Shown: positions 35,045 through 44,384, counted from the first letter of the stretch. The stretch is DNA of 64,000 nt from Ascidiaceihabitans sp029251465 (GCF_042932805.1 NZ_CP170633.1:3658001-3722000); one strand, 5' to 3'. Program-made: numbers and translations. Notes: generated from the sequence alone by a model not told the origin.

Positions 35045-37060
35045 ATGGCGTTGTTGTTAGGCGTGGACACAGGCGGGACATACACAGATGCGGTTTTGAT
35101 CCGCGACGAGGTCGAAGTGATTGCTTCGGCCAAGGCTTTGACGACCCGTCAGGATCTTGCGATAGGCGTTGGCGGGGCTGTGCGTGCTGTGCTGGAACAA
35201 TCCGGAATGGCAGCGTCTGACGTGTCGATGGCGTCCTTGTCCACAACGCTCGCCACCAACGCGCTGGTCGAAGGCCAAGGCGGGCGTGTCGCCCTGATCT
35301 ACATCGGGTTCAAGGAAAAAGACTTGTCAGGACACGGCCTTGCTGATGCGCTAAAGGGCGATCCTTGCATCGTGCTGGCAGGTGGTCACAATCACGCAGG
35401 GGGCGAGGCGACGCCACTGGATGAACCCGCGCTGATTGCATTTCTGGAACAGCACAAAAACGACGTGAGCGGCTTTGCCGTCGCCAGCCAATTCGCCACG
35501 CGCAACCCTGCACACGAACGTCGCGCGATGCATTTGGTGTCTGCGCTGACCGGTCGGCCCGTGTCAGCCTCGCATCAGTTATCCGCCAAACTGAACGGGC
35601 CCAAACGCGCGCTGACTGCTGTCTTGAACGCCCGCCTGATCGGGATGATTGACCGGTTGATCGGACGCGCCGAACAGGTGCTGACCGAGATCGGTGTGAC
35701 AGCGCCGATGATGGTTGTGCGCGGTGACGGCGCGTTGATTTCTGCGGTCCAAGCGCGCGAACGCCCGATCGAGACAATCCTCAGCGGACCTGCTGCGTCC
35801 ATCGTCGGTGCGCGCTGGATGACGGGCGCGACCCACGCGCTGGTGTCGGATATTGGCGGTACGACCACAGACGTGGCACTGTTGCGCGATGGTCGTCCTG
35901 CGATTGACCCAGGCGGCGCGCGCGTTGGCCCCTACCGCACGATGGTCGAGGCTGTTGCGATGCGCACCCACGGTCTCGGTGGCGATAGCGAAGTCCATTT
36001 CATCGCGTCTGGCCTGAAGGGCGGCGTAACACTGGGGCCGCGCCGTGTTCTGCCAGTATCCCTGATTGCGTTGGACGCGCCCGAACTCGTGCACGAAACG
36101 CTCGACAGTCAGTTGCGCAGCAGCAATCCGGGTGAGTACGACGGACGATTTGTGCGCAAGGTGCAGGGTCAAAGCGTCGAAGGGCTAGGGCCAAGGGACG
36201 AAGCGCTGCTCGAACGGATCGGCAATCACGTGCAGCCTTTGGGTGATGTGCTGCGATCAAGAATGGACCAAGGCGCGCTGAAACGCTTGGTTGAACGTGG
36301 GCTTGTGCAAATCGCGGGGGCGACGCCTTCGGATGCAAGCCACGTTTTGGGGCGGGTTGATGTGTGGGACAATGAGGCGGCTGAAAAGGCGCTGTTGTTG
36401 TTCGGACGCAGGCGCACAGGCGCTGGCAATGTGCTAAGCCGTGATGCGAACGAGATCGCGCAAATGATTGTGGATCGCCTTACTCATCAGACAGGATTGG
36501 CGCTTCTCGAAGCGGCGTTCGCCGAAGAAGACTTGGACTTTGAGCTGTCCGAAGATGTGCTGGCCCGTCATGTCTTGATGCAAACAGGGTTGCAAAAGCA
36601 CAAAGGTCTCGTGCGGATAGACACCGGACTGAACGTGCCTGTGGTCGGGCTAGGTGCCTCTGCTGCCAGCTATTATCCAGCGGTTGGTGTGTTGATGGGG
36701 ACGCAGATGATCTTGCCCGAACATGCCGGAGTTGCGAACGCGATTGGCGCGATTGTCGGGCGGGTCACAATGCGGCGATCAGGGACGGTGACCTCACCTG
36801 GCGAGGGCCAGTTTCGCGTGCATCTGGACACAGGACCCCAAGATTTTGCAAATGCTGAAACAGCGCTCAACACCCTAGAGGACATTTTGCGTAAAGCGGC
36901 CATCGCGGATGCGCAGGCTGCAGGTGCAGATGACATTCAAGTGCGTGTTGAACGCGATATTCGCAAAGCCGAAGCGGAGGCGCGCGAAGTATTTGTCGAA
37001 GCGACCATTATGGTCGAGGCCGCAGGTAGACCACGGGTAGCACAGGACGCACGACCCTGA
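35045..37060 (+). CDS. Hydantoinase/oxoprolinase family protein (HyuA-like, orphan)
   Basis: This 671-aa protein has the N-terminal ATP-binding signature GVDTGGTYTDAVLI and a second phosphate-binding stretch, VSDIGGTTTDVALL, as in HyuA-type ATP-dependent hydantoinases and oxoprolinase subunits. An AGGAG site lies 8 nt before the ATG. The partner HyuB gene normally found next to it is absent on either side. The substrate (hydantoin, oxoproline or acetophenone type) is open. Confidence 0.85.
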   Translation: MALLLGVDTGGTYTDAVLIRDEVEVIASAKALTTRQDLAIGVGGAVRAVLEQSGMAASDVSMASLSTTLATNALVEGQGGRVALIYIGFKEKDLSGHGLADALKGDPCIVLAGGHNHAGGEATPLDEPALIAFLEQHKNDVSGFAVASQFATRNPAHERRAMHLVSALTGRPVSASHQLSAKLNGPKRALTAVLNARLIGMIDRLIGRAEQVLTEIGVTAPMMVVRGDGALISAVQARERPIETILSGPAASIVGARWMTGATHALVSDIGGTTTDVALLRDGRPAIDPGGARVGPYRTMVEAVAMRTHGLGGDSEVHFIASGLKGGVTLGPRRVLPVSLIALDAPELVHETLDSQLRSSNPGEYDGRFVRKVQGQSVEGLGPRDEALLERIGNHVQPLGDVLRSRMDQGALKRLVERGLVQIAGATPSDASHVLGRVDVWDNEAAEKALLLFGRRRTGAGNVLSRDANEIAQMIVDRLTHQTGLALLEAAFAEEDLDFELSEDVLARHVLMQTGLQKHKGLVRIDTGLNVPVVGLGASAASYYPAVGVLMGTQMILPEHAGVANAIGAIVGRVTMRRSGTVTSPGEGQFRVHLDTGPQDFANAETALNTLEDILRKAAIADAQAAGADDIQVRVERDIRKAEAEAREVFVEATIMVEAAGRPRVAQDARP

Positions 37061-37089
37061 CGTTGTCTTGATTTGAAACACTCTGGGGT

Positions 37090-37132
37090 TTGGGGCAACG
37101 CCCCAAGGGTAAGGTGGGTCGAGACCCACCTT
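37090..37132. terminator. Double hairpin between convergent genes
   Basis: Two perfect stem-loops lie back to back between the stops of the HyuA-like gene and msrA. The first is TTGGGGC/GCCCCAA with a 3-nt loop (37090-37106). The second is AAGGTGGGTC/GACCCACCTT (37111-37132), self-complementary except for its 2-nt centre. They could serve as a bidirectional terminator. The second looks like a mobile palindromic repeat unit. Confidence 0.5.
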
Positions 37133-37145
37133 GCCAATGTTTTAG

Positions 37146-37652
37146 TTACTCAGCTGCGCGCTTTGGTAACACCCAACCCGGGCGCACAAAGTGGCAAGTG
37201 TATCCGTTAGGAATACGCTCCAGATAGTCCTGATGCTCTGGTTCGGCTTCCCAAAAGTCGCCAACAGGATCAACTTCGGTCACAACTTTTCCCGGCCAAA
37301 TGCCAGACGCTTCGACGTCTGCAATTGTGTCCACGGCGATCTGATACTGCGCCTTGTTCGCGTAGTAGATGGCCGAGCGATAACCCATGCCGCGGTCATT
37401 GCCTTGTTGGTTAACCGTGGTCGGGTCGTGGATCTGAAAGAAAAATTCTAACAGCTCGCGGTACGTCATCACGGACGGGTCAAAGACAATCTCGATCCCT
37501 TCAGCGTGCGTGCCGTGGTCGCGATAGGTCGCGTTTGCCACGTCGCCACCGGTGTAGCCAACGCGGGTTGACGACACGCCCGGCATTTTGCGGATCAAAT
37601 CCTGCATGCCCCAGAAACATCCACCGGCCAGTACTGCGCGTTCTTGGGTCAT
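37146..37652 (-). CDS. msrA: Peptide-methionine (S)-S-oxide reductase
   Basis: MsrA repairs the S form of oxidised methionine. The 168-aa protein has the catalytic cysteine at residue 12 in AGGCFWGMQ, the conserved GYTGG and YRDHGTHAEGIEI segments and normal length. Its start overlaps the stop of msrB by ATGA, so the two repair enzymes are translated together and cover both stereoisomers. Confidence 0.95.
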   Translation of the reverse strand: MTQERAVLAGGCFWGMQDLIRKMPGVSSTRVGYTGGDVANATYRDHGTHAEGIEIVFDPSVMTYRELLEFFFQIHDPTTVNQQGNDRGMGYRSAIYYANKAQYQIAVDTIADVEASGIWPGKVVTEVDPVGDFWEAEPEHQDYLERIPNGYTCHFVRPGWVLPKRAAE

Positions 37653-38098
37653 GCGACGTCCTCCACTTGATCAATAAATTTCCCGTAGCCCTCGGCATCC
37701 ATGTCGTCGCGATGGACAAAACGCAAAGATGCAGAGTTGATGCAATAGCGCAGCCCACCACGATCTGCGGGGCCGTCAGGGAACACGTGTCCCAAATGGC
37801 TGTCGCCATGTTTGGACCGGACTTCGGTGCGCATCATGCCCAGCGTGGCGTCCTGCAATTCCTCGACAAACTCAGTCACCAAAGGTTTGGTAAAGCTGGG
37901 CCAGCCGCAGCCGGACTCGTATTTGTCAGCTGATGCAAACAGGGGTTCGCCGGATACGATATCGACGTAGATGCCGGGTTCGTTGTTGCCAAGCAATTTG
38001 CCGGTGCCAGGGCGTTCCGTACCACTTTCTTGCGTCACGTAGAATTCCTCTGGCGAGAGGGTGGCAATGACATCCGGGTTTTTGGTGTACTGCGTCAT
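37649..38098 (-). CDS. msrB: Peptide-methionine (R)-S-oxide reductase
   Basis: MsrB repairs the R form of oxidised methionine. The 149-aa protein has the GCGWPSF motif, the HLGHVFPDGP motif and the catalytic cysteine in RYCINSASLRF. The zinc-binding CxxC of many MsrBs is replaced (DIVSGEP), so it looks like the zinc-free type. I chose the ATG at 38098, with AGGA upstream; an upstream codon in frame would add 19 residues. Confidence 0.93.
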   Translation of the reverse strand: MTQYTKNPDVIATLSPEEFYVTQESGTERPGTGKLLGNNEPGIYVDIVSGEPLFASADKYESGCGWPSFTKPLVTEFVEELQDATLGMMRTEVRSKHGDSHLGHVFPDGPADRGGLRYCINSASLRFVHRDDMDAEGYGKFIDQVEDVA

Positions 38099-38230
38099 GA
38101 GCGCCGTCCTTTCAATGTTCCTGCCCATTAGATGGGGCTTAGCCGGGAAAATCAAAGGGGATATTGTGATGACACAATTCGTTGATCATGGGTCGCGGCC
38201 ATCAGGACGACAGGCGGACCACCCAAATAG

Positions 38231-38259
38231 CCCGAGCACAGCGATTTTGCGTGCTCGGG
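38231..38259 (-). terminator. Possible terminator downstream of the distal yjbE-like gene
   Basis: A perfect 9-bp stem (CCCGAGCAC/GTGCTCGGG) with an 11-nt loop lies just past the stop of the small secreted-protein gene. The sequence after it on the minus strand (CTATTTGGG) is a poor T-run, so it is only a possible terminator. Confidence 0.4.
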
Positions 38260-38286
38260 CGAATATTCGAAACGCTGGGGTTTAGT

Positions 38287-38550
38287 TCAGCGGGTCGTCG
38301 TTGTCGTTGTTGCAACTGTATCGTCGTCGTCACCTGCGAGTGCCACAGCTAAACCGACCGCAACAGCTGCGCCAATCGCAACTTGGGTGCCCAATTGACC
38401 ACCGAGCAAAGCGCCATCCGTCGGTGCAGGTGCCTGCGCTGGCGGAGGTGTTTCTTGTGGAGGAGGGGCTGTTTGTTGCGCGTTCGCAGCTGTCGTCACC
38501 ATCGCGAAAGCGATTAACGGGGCGATGTGAAATTTGGATAGTTTAGCCAT
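38287..38550 (-). CDS. Small secreted YjbE-like protein (distal copy)
   Basis: The 87-aa product has a signal peptide (cleavage likely after TTAANA, about residue 24), a proline-rich spacer (QETPPPAQAPAP), a Gly/Ala/Val-rich hydrophobic segment, an acidic run DDDD and a tail of threonines. Signal peptide plus G/A-rich core plus polar T-rich tail resembles E. coli YjbE, whose gene lies with yjbF and yjbH. The start at 38550 has GAGGA 7 nt upstream. The role in exopolysaccharide is inferred from the yjb context. Confidence 0.6.
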   Translation of the reverse strand: MAKLSKFHIAPLIAFAMVTTAANAQQTAPPPQETPPPAQAPAPTDGALLGGQLGTQVAIGAAVAVGLAVALAGDDDDTVATTTTTTR

Positions 38551-38764
38551 CTTGGATTCCTCTTGCGTTTCAGAAACTCGAAAGAGGAGTGAGGCCAGTG
38601 ATTTGCCGGTCTCGCAAGAGAGCAGGAGAAGCGGAGCAAAAACCGGATAAAACCTGCCAGAATTAGCGAAACGGACAGGCGGTTTCGGGCTGGTTTTAAA
38701 AATGCTTCCCACTTTTTGGGACGCAAATCAGCCGAACGTGATTTATGAAATAACTAGCGGGCAC

Positions 38765-38801
38765 AAAAAAACCGGGCGCAATGTGCACGATGCGCCCGGT
38801 T
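38765..38801 (-). terminator. Intrinsic terminator after the proximal yjbE-like gene
   Basis: On the minus strand a 10-bp perfect stem (ACCGGGCGCA/TGCGCCCGGT arms) with a 10-nt loop is followed by a run of T. It lies 24 bp after the gene's stop and is a strong Rho-independent terminator. It separates the two YjbE-like genes, so the distal one needs read-through or its own promoter. Confidence 0.8.
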
Positions 38802-38824
38802 CGAATTTCAGTCGTATAGCGCGC

Positions 38825-39076
38825 TTAGGAGGAGCTAACGAGTGTTGTAGACGTTGTGCCGTTGTCTTGCGTTACGGTTACGAGAACCATTGCGCCCACA
38901 ACGACCATTGCGGTGATTGTGCCGCCAGCAAGTGCGCCGCCCAGGACAAGACCTTGGCCGTCGACTGCTGCCACGCCTTGGCCGCCTGTAACGTCAGAGT
39001 TCAGTGGCAGTTGCTGCGCGAAAGCAGGAGCTGCGAAAGCTGCTGTAAGAGCAACTGTAACAAGTACATTTTTCAT
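38825..39076 (-). CDS. Small secreted YjbE-like protein (proximal copy)
   Basis: This 83-aa protein has a signal peptide (residues 1-20, ending AAPAFA), a Gly-rich central part (GGQGVAAVDGQGLVLGGALAGG), a hydrophobic VVVGAMVLVTV stretch and a Ser/Thr tail (TTSTTLVSSS). It shares its layout, though little exact sequence, with the next gene downstream and with E. coli YjbE. A candidate promoter lies 31 bp upstream of the ATG, and a strong terminator follows the gene, so it probably makes a short abundant mRNA. Confidence 0.6.
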   Translation of the reverse strand: MKNVLVTVALTAAFAAPAFAQQLPLNSDVTGGQGVAAVDGQGLVLGGALAGGTITAMVVVGAMVLVTVTQDNGTTSTTLVSSS

Positions 39077-39106
39077 GATTAATAATCCTTCAGATCTGGA
39101 GACTGA

Positions 39107-39135
39107 TAAATACTGTAAAAAACATTAGCTTTCAA
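39107..39135 (-). promoter_or_regulatory. Candidate promoter for the proximal yjbE-like gene
   Basis: On the minus strand TTGAAA (39130-39135) and TATTTA (39107-39112) are separated by 17 bp, close to the sigma-70 pattern, and lie just upstream of the small secreted-protein gene. The -10 element matches only weakly. Confidence 0.3.
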
Positions 39136-39326
39136 CAGAGTTTACAAACGCCGGTAAAAACTGATGCAATTTTCACCAGTTTGGGTGAAAATGGCCTCTC
39201 GTCCGCAGCCATCGGCGCAGATGACACCTGTTTTGAAGCATTTTTCCGTGTTCAACCTCGCTGTTTTGGTATTCGAATCAACCACAGACGACTTTCCCAC
39301 CTAAGAAAAAGCTAGAAAAACGCGCG

Positions 39327-40019
39327 CTATTTCTTGAGCAAACGGAACGATAGATAACCCAGTCTTGGTCCGCCCCATTGGCGTGATTTGCGAACTGTGC
39401 CATCGCGCCCTTCAACCCAGAAATCGTTTACGACGCGGCCTGTCGCGTTCGAACAGACCTCGCGCATGTGGGTCGTGGCGTAGCTGCGTTCGACGATGAC
39501 CACGCTTTCGGGTCCTACATTGGTGATTTCGCACTGTAGTCGAATGGGTTCAATAGTGTTGTCGTCGCGTCGGATATAAAGAGTTTTTTCGCCAGTTTTG
39601 GTGCTGCGCGTTTGCAGTCCGCGCACAGTCACGCGCGCATCAGTTGATCCAAGGTCATTGCCAAGACCCTTGGTGCCAACAAGCACACCGTCACGCAAAA
39701 TGATGTTTTCCGTGCCAACCGTTTTCCACACGACAATCTTGCCGTTGCCGGAATTCGTGCGTGCCGCAATCGGGATCATGAACGCAGTTGTGTTCGTGGT
39801 TTCGACGGTTGTCTCAAGCGAGCTGATAGTGATGCTGTTTAACAGATCGCGCGTCAGGACCGGCAAAGGGGCAGGTTGCTTGTTGCGCTTGCCAAAATTG
39901 CCGGCTTTTATGGCTTCTTTGATCGCCTGACCTTGACCAGTTGCGGTTTCGGTACCGCCACTACAGGCAGTGATCAGCGCCAAAGATGCCAGCGCAAGAA
40001 GGCGTGTCATATTCTTCAT
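39327..40019 (-). CDS. yjbF: YjbF family outer-membrane lipoprotein
   Basis: This 230-aa protein has a lipoprotein signal peptide with lipobox ITAC (about residue 18) and the beta-rich body of the YjbF/GfcB family. These proteins belong to small operons (yjbEFGH, gfc) that affect exopolysaccharide or capsule production. I chose the ATG at 40019, which overlaps the yjbH stop as ATGA. It probably sits in the inner leaflet of the outer membrane near the YjbH barrel. No YjbG/GfcC homologue is present. Confidence 0.8.
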   Translation of the reverse strand: MKNMTRLLALASLALITACSGGTETATGQGQAIKEAIKAGNFGKRNKQPAPLPVLTRDLLNSITISSLETTVETTNTTAFMIPIAARTNSGNGKIVVWKTVGTENIILRDGVLVGTKGLGNDLGSTDARVTVRGLQTRSTKTGEKTLYIRRDDNTIEPIRLQCEITNVGPESVVIVERSYATTHMREVCSNATGRVVNDFWVEGRDGTVRKSRQWGGPRLGYLSFRLLKK

Positions 40020-42190
40020 TCCCAAACCCTCGACCAGTCAGAGACAATACTGCTTTTGTGTCCTTGGCGCACTTGTTCGTACAAGCGGCCTGGTACACTG
40101 ACCCGTGCCCCGCCATCGCGTTGGATTGGGCGGATCGTTGTGGAAATGCTTTGCTGGGATGGCTTGCCCAAGAACCAGTTCAAAGGAACGGTCAGCAAGA
40201 TGCCCTTATCAAACGACCCTTCGCCAAAATCGGCAGAGGAAACGTCAGTGAGGGTAAAGAACCCGCCGACCTTCCAGCCATTGTCGAATTCGCGAGATAA
40301 GGTGGCTGTTGCACCGTAGTCGCCTGCCAGATAGCGCCCGACATCCAACTGACCTTGATAGCCGTTGCCGATGTCATAGTAGGCCGACACATGCCCCGTC
40401 GCGATTGAATAGTCCCGGAACCCAAAGCGCTGATCAAAGTCACGTTGTTTGACATAGTTCGCTTCGACCCCAAGGGCCAAACGACTGCCAACAGGCTTCC
40501 ACAAAAGTTCGCCTGAAACGCCACCGTACATGGATTCAAAATAACCGGCTGACATGCGGGCATAGGTGTTCGAGCCGGGTTTCCACTGGCGGCTGATGTA
40601 CAAGCGGTTCAGTGTCGTATCTGCGGCGCGGGCGTACAGGATGCCATCGGTGCGCACACGTGGCAGCACAGAGTTCGAGGTTCGGGTTGAATCACCGACG
40701 TTGCCACCCAAGCGGTGGCGGACTTCGCCAGAAACCAACCAACCCGGCGCAAACCGATAGCGGAATTCGGCCCTGATACCGGCGTCTGCGCGAACAGGTT
40801 GGTCTGGATCAAAGTAGCTAGGTGCGACGTACGGCCCGATCGAATAGTTCATCTGCGGGTACAAACCCGGCTGCGTAACCCCGCCAGCCAACGATGGGCT
40901 TGCGGCATTAATCCCGGTGACTGCCAGCAATGCTTCTGAGTTGTTCGGCACAAATTCCAGCGTTTCCAGATCGGAACGGCGGATCGTCACAGTGGACAGC
41001 GCCAGCCCGTTTTGCATGGTCACGATACGGAAGGTTTCAACAGAGGGCGGCATGGTTTGCGCCAACACCCGCGCGGCACGTCCAATCGCCAAGGATTGCG
41101 AATTGTAGCGTTGATTGCTGATGCGCAATTCTGCGCTGTTGGCGGACACGGCCAGCTCTTCGAGCGTCAGTCCCTCTTTTGACAAAGCCGGAACCAGCGC
41201 GTCGCGCAATTGTGCGGGTGCGGTTTGGCTGTTTGCCCAATCTGTGCGCCATGCGGCTGGATTGCTGTTGCGGCTAGGGCGCGGCAAAACCGGTGTCGGG
41301 GCTGAAACTGTTGTCGGTGTCAGCGCCTGTTTCGGGTTCAGTTGCAGTTGCGCGTTGATGCCGACTTCGGATCCGTACAAATAGTAGCCGCCCAAACGCA
41401 GCCGTTCCGAATACTGGTATTCAACCCCAAAGTTGACCCGTGATTTTAGCGAAAACACGCCGCGAGACGTCTCGGGTAGGTACGCGTCAGAGGAATATTC
41501 AGCCTTCAGGCCAAGCTTGTCGTTCACGAGCCATTCAACGCCACCAAAGGGGGCTACGTCACCGCGGAACCATTGATCCACGGACGGGCTGCCGCCTGTT
41601 GATCCTGCGGTAAAACTGCCGCGCACTCCAAAGGGTGCACCGATTGAACCGTTAGAGCCCAAGCGCCCCCAGCCCAAGCCGCCGGTCAGCTTGATTGTGC
41701 CTGCATTGGCGGTTTCAAATGTTTTGGTCGCAACGATGTATTCGCCCGCGTAGATGCCGGTGCCTGCAAAGTCTTGCAGACCGATCGAAACGGCCGGCAG
41801 ATATTTGCGTTCGCGTAGCGCCAGATAGCGCACGTCAAAACTGCGGTCACGGTAGGTGCTGAACCCGTTCGAATTCCAGTTTTGAATGCCGACATACCGA
41901 AAACTGGCACTAATTCTAGGCGTCGCCTGGAATGTCAAAGTGGTGCGGGTTGTCCCACCGAAATGGGAAACACCCAGAGCGACCTGACCGTCGGGCAAGG
42001 CCTCGGCGGTGGGGGTGTCAATCAAACCCGGCAAACCGTAGAAGTTCAGCGAAGGCTGCGGCGACACCGCAAAGGTCGGCGTTTGTTCTTGTGCGGATGC
42101 GGTTTGTGGCATGCAAATCAAGCCGATGGCAGCACCCAAAGCGAGAACGCTGGCGGTGCCCATAATAGCGCTGTGACGAAAAATCAGCAT
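40016..42190 (-). CDS. yjbH: YjbH family outer-membrane protein
   Basis: The 724-aa protein has a signal peptide (about residues 1-34, ending TASAQ) and a long beta-strand-rich body with many aromatic-ended strands, fitting the YjbH/GfcD family of predicted outer-membrane barrels. The first domain starts with the conserved NFYGLPGLIDTPTAEALPDG, as in this family. I chose the ATG at 42190 with GAGG just upstream; the frame stays open further up but gives an unlikely leader. It likely takes part in polysaccharide secretion. It is translationally coupled to yjbF. Confidence 0.85.
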   Translation of the reverse strand: MLIFRHSAIMGTASVLALGAAIGLICMPQTASAQEQTPTFAVSPQPSLNFYGLPGLIDTPTAEALPDGQVALGVSHFGGTTRTTLTFQATPRISASFRYVGIQNWNSNGFSTYRDRSFDVRYLALRERKYLPAVSIGLQDFAGTGIYAGEYIVATKTFETANAGTIKLTGGLGWGRLGSNGSIGAPFGVRGSFTAGSTGGSPSVDQWFRGDVAPFGGVEWLVNDKLGLKAEYSSDAYLPETSRGVFSLKSRVNFGVEYQYSERLRLGGYYLYGSEVGINAQLQLNPKQALTPTTVSAPTPVLPRPSRNSNPAAWRTDWANSQTAPAQLRDALVPALSKEGLTLEELAVSANSAELRISNQRYNSQSLAIGRAARVLAQTMPPSVETFRIVTMQNGLALSTVTIRRSDLETLEFVPNNSEALLAVTGINAASPSLAGGVTQPGLYPQMNYSIGPYVAPSYFDPDQPVRADAGIRAEFRYRFAPGWLVSGEVRHRLGGNVGDSTRTSNSVLPRVRTDGILYARAADTTLNRLYISRQWKPGSNTYARMSAGYFESMYGGVSGELLWKPVGSRLALGVEANYVKQRDFDQRFGFRDYSIATGHVSAYYDIGNGYQGQLDVGRYLAGDYGATATLSREFDNGWKVGGFFTLTDVSSADFGEGSFDKGILLTVPLNWFLGKPSQQSISTTIRPIQRDGGARVSVPGRLYEQVRQGHKSSIVSDWSRVWE

Positions 42191-42341
42191 AAAATCCTCG
42201 ACTGCCTTGCAATACCCTTGCAGCGTTACAGCACGACAAGGATTCTGGATCAATCTTTTGGTATCACAGTAACTTAAATCGCGACATTCAAGTGACAGGT
42301 CACAACCAGAAGTATTTGCGCAAAAAGCTGCCGTGCCAGAC

Positions 42342-44291
42342 TTAGCTATCTGCGGTCGTTGACTGGGTTGGTGCGGGTTGGTCAGGAACGCTTGCATAGC
42401 CCTCGACCCAGCGTCTTGCCACGTCACAGGCACCAACGTCGTCTCGTTTTCGCAGTGCTTCACGCAGGGCACGTGTTGCTGCGGCGACTTCGATTTCCGA
42501 CAGGCGCGCTTCGTCAGAGAAGAAGATCTTTTTGTGGACAGTGCCTTCCAGATTACCGGTCAAGGTCAGCTCTTCGATCATCTTTTCACCGGGGCGAAGG
42601 CCGGTAAACACGATTTCAATGTCACCCTCTGGATTGGATTTTTCTTTGACAGAATATCCTGCACTTTCAACAACTTGGCGTGCGAGTTTTTCAATCGACA
42701 CAGGCTTGCCCATGTCCAGAACGTAGACCTCGCCGCCTGACGCCATAGCACCTGCGCGCAAAACCAGTGTCACCGCCTCTTGGACGGTCATGAAATAGCG
42801 CGCCATGTCGGAATGGGTCACCGTGAGAGGGCCGCCGCGCCGCAGTTGATCCTGAAACAGCGGCACAACAGAGCCAGAGGAGCCCAGCACATTGCCGAAA
42901 CGCACCATCGAAAAAATAGGCCCTTGGCCTGCAGGAACACGGCTGGCCAAGTCTTGTACGACTTGTTCGGCCAATCGTTTTGATGCGCCCATGACGTTGG
43001 CCGGTCGCACGGCTTTGTCCGATGAAATCAGCACAAAACGTTCGATCTGGGCCTTTGCGGATTCTTGCGCTAAAACCTGCGTGCCCAAGACGTTGTTGGA
43101 CAAACCGGCCAATGCGTTGCTTTCGACCAAAGGCACGTGTTTGTAGGCGGCCGCGTGCAGCACCACGTGAATGTCATGATCTTGCAGCAATTTACGCACA
43201 TGTTTTGCGTCGGTGATTGACCCAAGCACCGGTATGATCTCGATGTTGGAATGCTCTGCTTGTTGGCGCATTTCCATGTCGATGTTGAACAAGGCCAATT
43301 CCGACAGCTCAAAAATCACCAACTTTGTGGGTTGAGCTTCGAGGATCTGACGGCACAATTCTGAACCGATCGATCCACCGCCGCCGGAAATCAAGATATT
43401 GCGACCAGCGTAACTGTCGCGTGCCTCGTCAAATGTTTCGGATACTTCATCGCGGTTCAGGAACAGGCTAGGTTCGATGGGGGTCAATTTGTCGACCAGC
43501 GCGTCCTCGCCAATCAGCTGCGAGAACGAGGGAACAGCCTGAACTTCTAGTCCCATTTTCTGCAAGCGATGCGCGATTTGTGCCTGTTTGGGTTGCGACA
43601 AGGACGGCATCGCCAACAACACGCGGTCGATCTTTTTCTCGGCGCTGATTTCTTTGATTCTGACGGGGGTCAGGATGGGCAAGCTGGACAAGGTCAAGCC
43701 ATGCAGCGCGGTGTTGTCATCGACAAATGCGACCGCTTCGATCTGTTTGTGATTGCGCAAGGCAGACACCAATTGCGTACCGGTGCTGCCCGCGCCGTAG
43801 ATCAAAACCCGCAAATGCGCGTCAGAGCGGCGATAGATTGCCAGTACGATCTGCAAAAGAATGGCCCGGCTGAGGACGCAAAACACAAATAAGAACAGCG
43901 CAAAAGTCATGTTGGCAGCGACTGGAAACTGCATGTTGGCGGCGGTGGACAGCGCCACAGAACTAAAGCCAAGCAAGGTTGCGAATACAGCGGTAATGAC
44001 GATGGATCCGGTGTCATAAGCGTTCAATTGAATGGAACAAATGCCCAACCAAATTGACAAACCAGCAGCTATGACCAGCAAATATGGCAGAACCACCAAG
44101 TAACCCTTGGCGTATACCCAGCCCTCGACGAAGCCGAATTGCGTACCCATCGCCAAGACAAGCGATACAACGATCAGAACTGAATCGATCCCGATGATGA
44201 TCGCATTCTTCTGTGTCTGGGTAAGCGTTTTTACAAAGTCTAACACAACATTTCCGGTCTTTGGTCCGAGGCAAGTCGCCGCAAGAACCAT
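42342..44291 (-). CDS. Nucleotide-sugar 4,6-dehydratase, FlaA1/CapD/WbpM type
   Basis: This membrane-anchored UDP-sugar dehydratase/epimerase is about 649 aa. The N-terminal region holds four membrane helices (about residues 15-130), followed by a CoA-binding-like Rossmann segment and then the catalytic SDR domain with ISGGGGSIGSELCRQI and SSDKAVRPANVMGASKR. Such enzymes make UDP-QuiNAc or related sugars that start surface polysaccharides. The start is uncertain: the ATG at 44291 lacks a clear ribosome site, with TTG at 44309 or GTG at 44246 as alternatives. It lies downstream of the initiating transferase. Confidence 0.88.
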   Translation of the reverse strand: MVLAATCLGPKTGNVVLDFVKTLTQTQKNAIIIGIDSVLIVVSLVLAMGTQFGFVEGWVYAKGYLVVLPYLLVIAAGLSIWLGICSIQLNAYDTGSIVITAVFATLLGFSSVALSTAANMQFPVAANMTFALFLFVFCVLSRAILLQIVLAIYRRSDAHLRVLIYGAGSTGTQLVSALRNHKQIEAVAFVDDNTALHGLTLSSLPILTPVRIKEISAEKKIDRVLLAMPSLSQPKQAQIAHRLQKMGLEVQAVPSFSQLIGEDALVDKLTPIEPSLFLNRDEVSETFDEARDSYAGRNILISGGGGSIGSELCRQILEAQPTKLVIFELSELALFNIDMEMRQQAEHSNIEIIPVLGSITDAKHVRKLLQDHDIHVVLHAAAYKHVPLVESNALAGLSNNVLGTQVLAQESAKAQIERFVLISSDKAVRPANVMGASKRLAEQVVQDLASRVPAGQGPIFSMVRFGNVLGSSGSVVPLFQDQLRRGGPLTVTHSDMARYFMTVQEAVTLVLRAGAMASGGEVYVLDMGKPVSIEKLARQVVESAGYSVKEKSNPEGDIEIVFTGLRPGEKMIEELTLTGNLEGTVHKKIFFSDEARLSEIEVAAATRALREALRKRDDVGACDVARRWVEGYASVPDQPAPTQSTTADS

Positions 44292-44384
44292 AGCACCAAG
44301 TTCAGGCAACGTAGTATTTATTCTTAGTTTAATGGGATTTAGCGCGAATGGCGACTTGAATTCCCTTTGTGCGCGAAAACTTTC

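Noticed and set aside
38287..38345. GTC/GTT-rich stretch as a microsatellite or CRISPR-like repeat
   Set aside because: It is the coding sequence for the Asp and Thr runs of the small secreted protein; no spacer-repeat pattern exists anywhere in the window.
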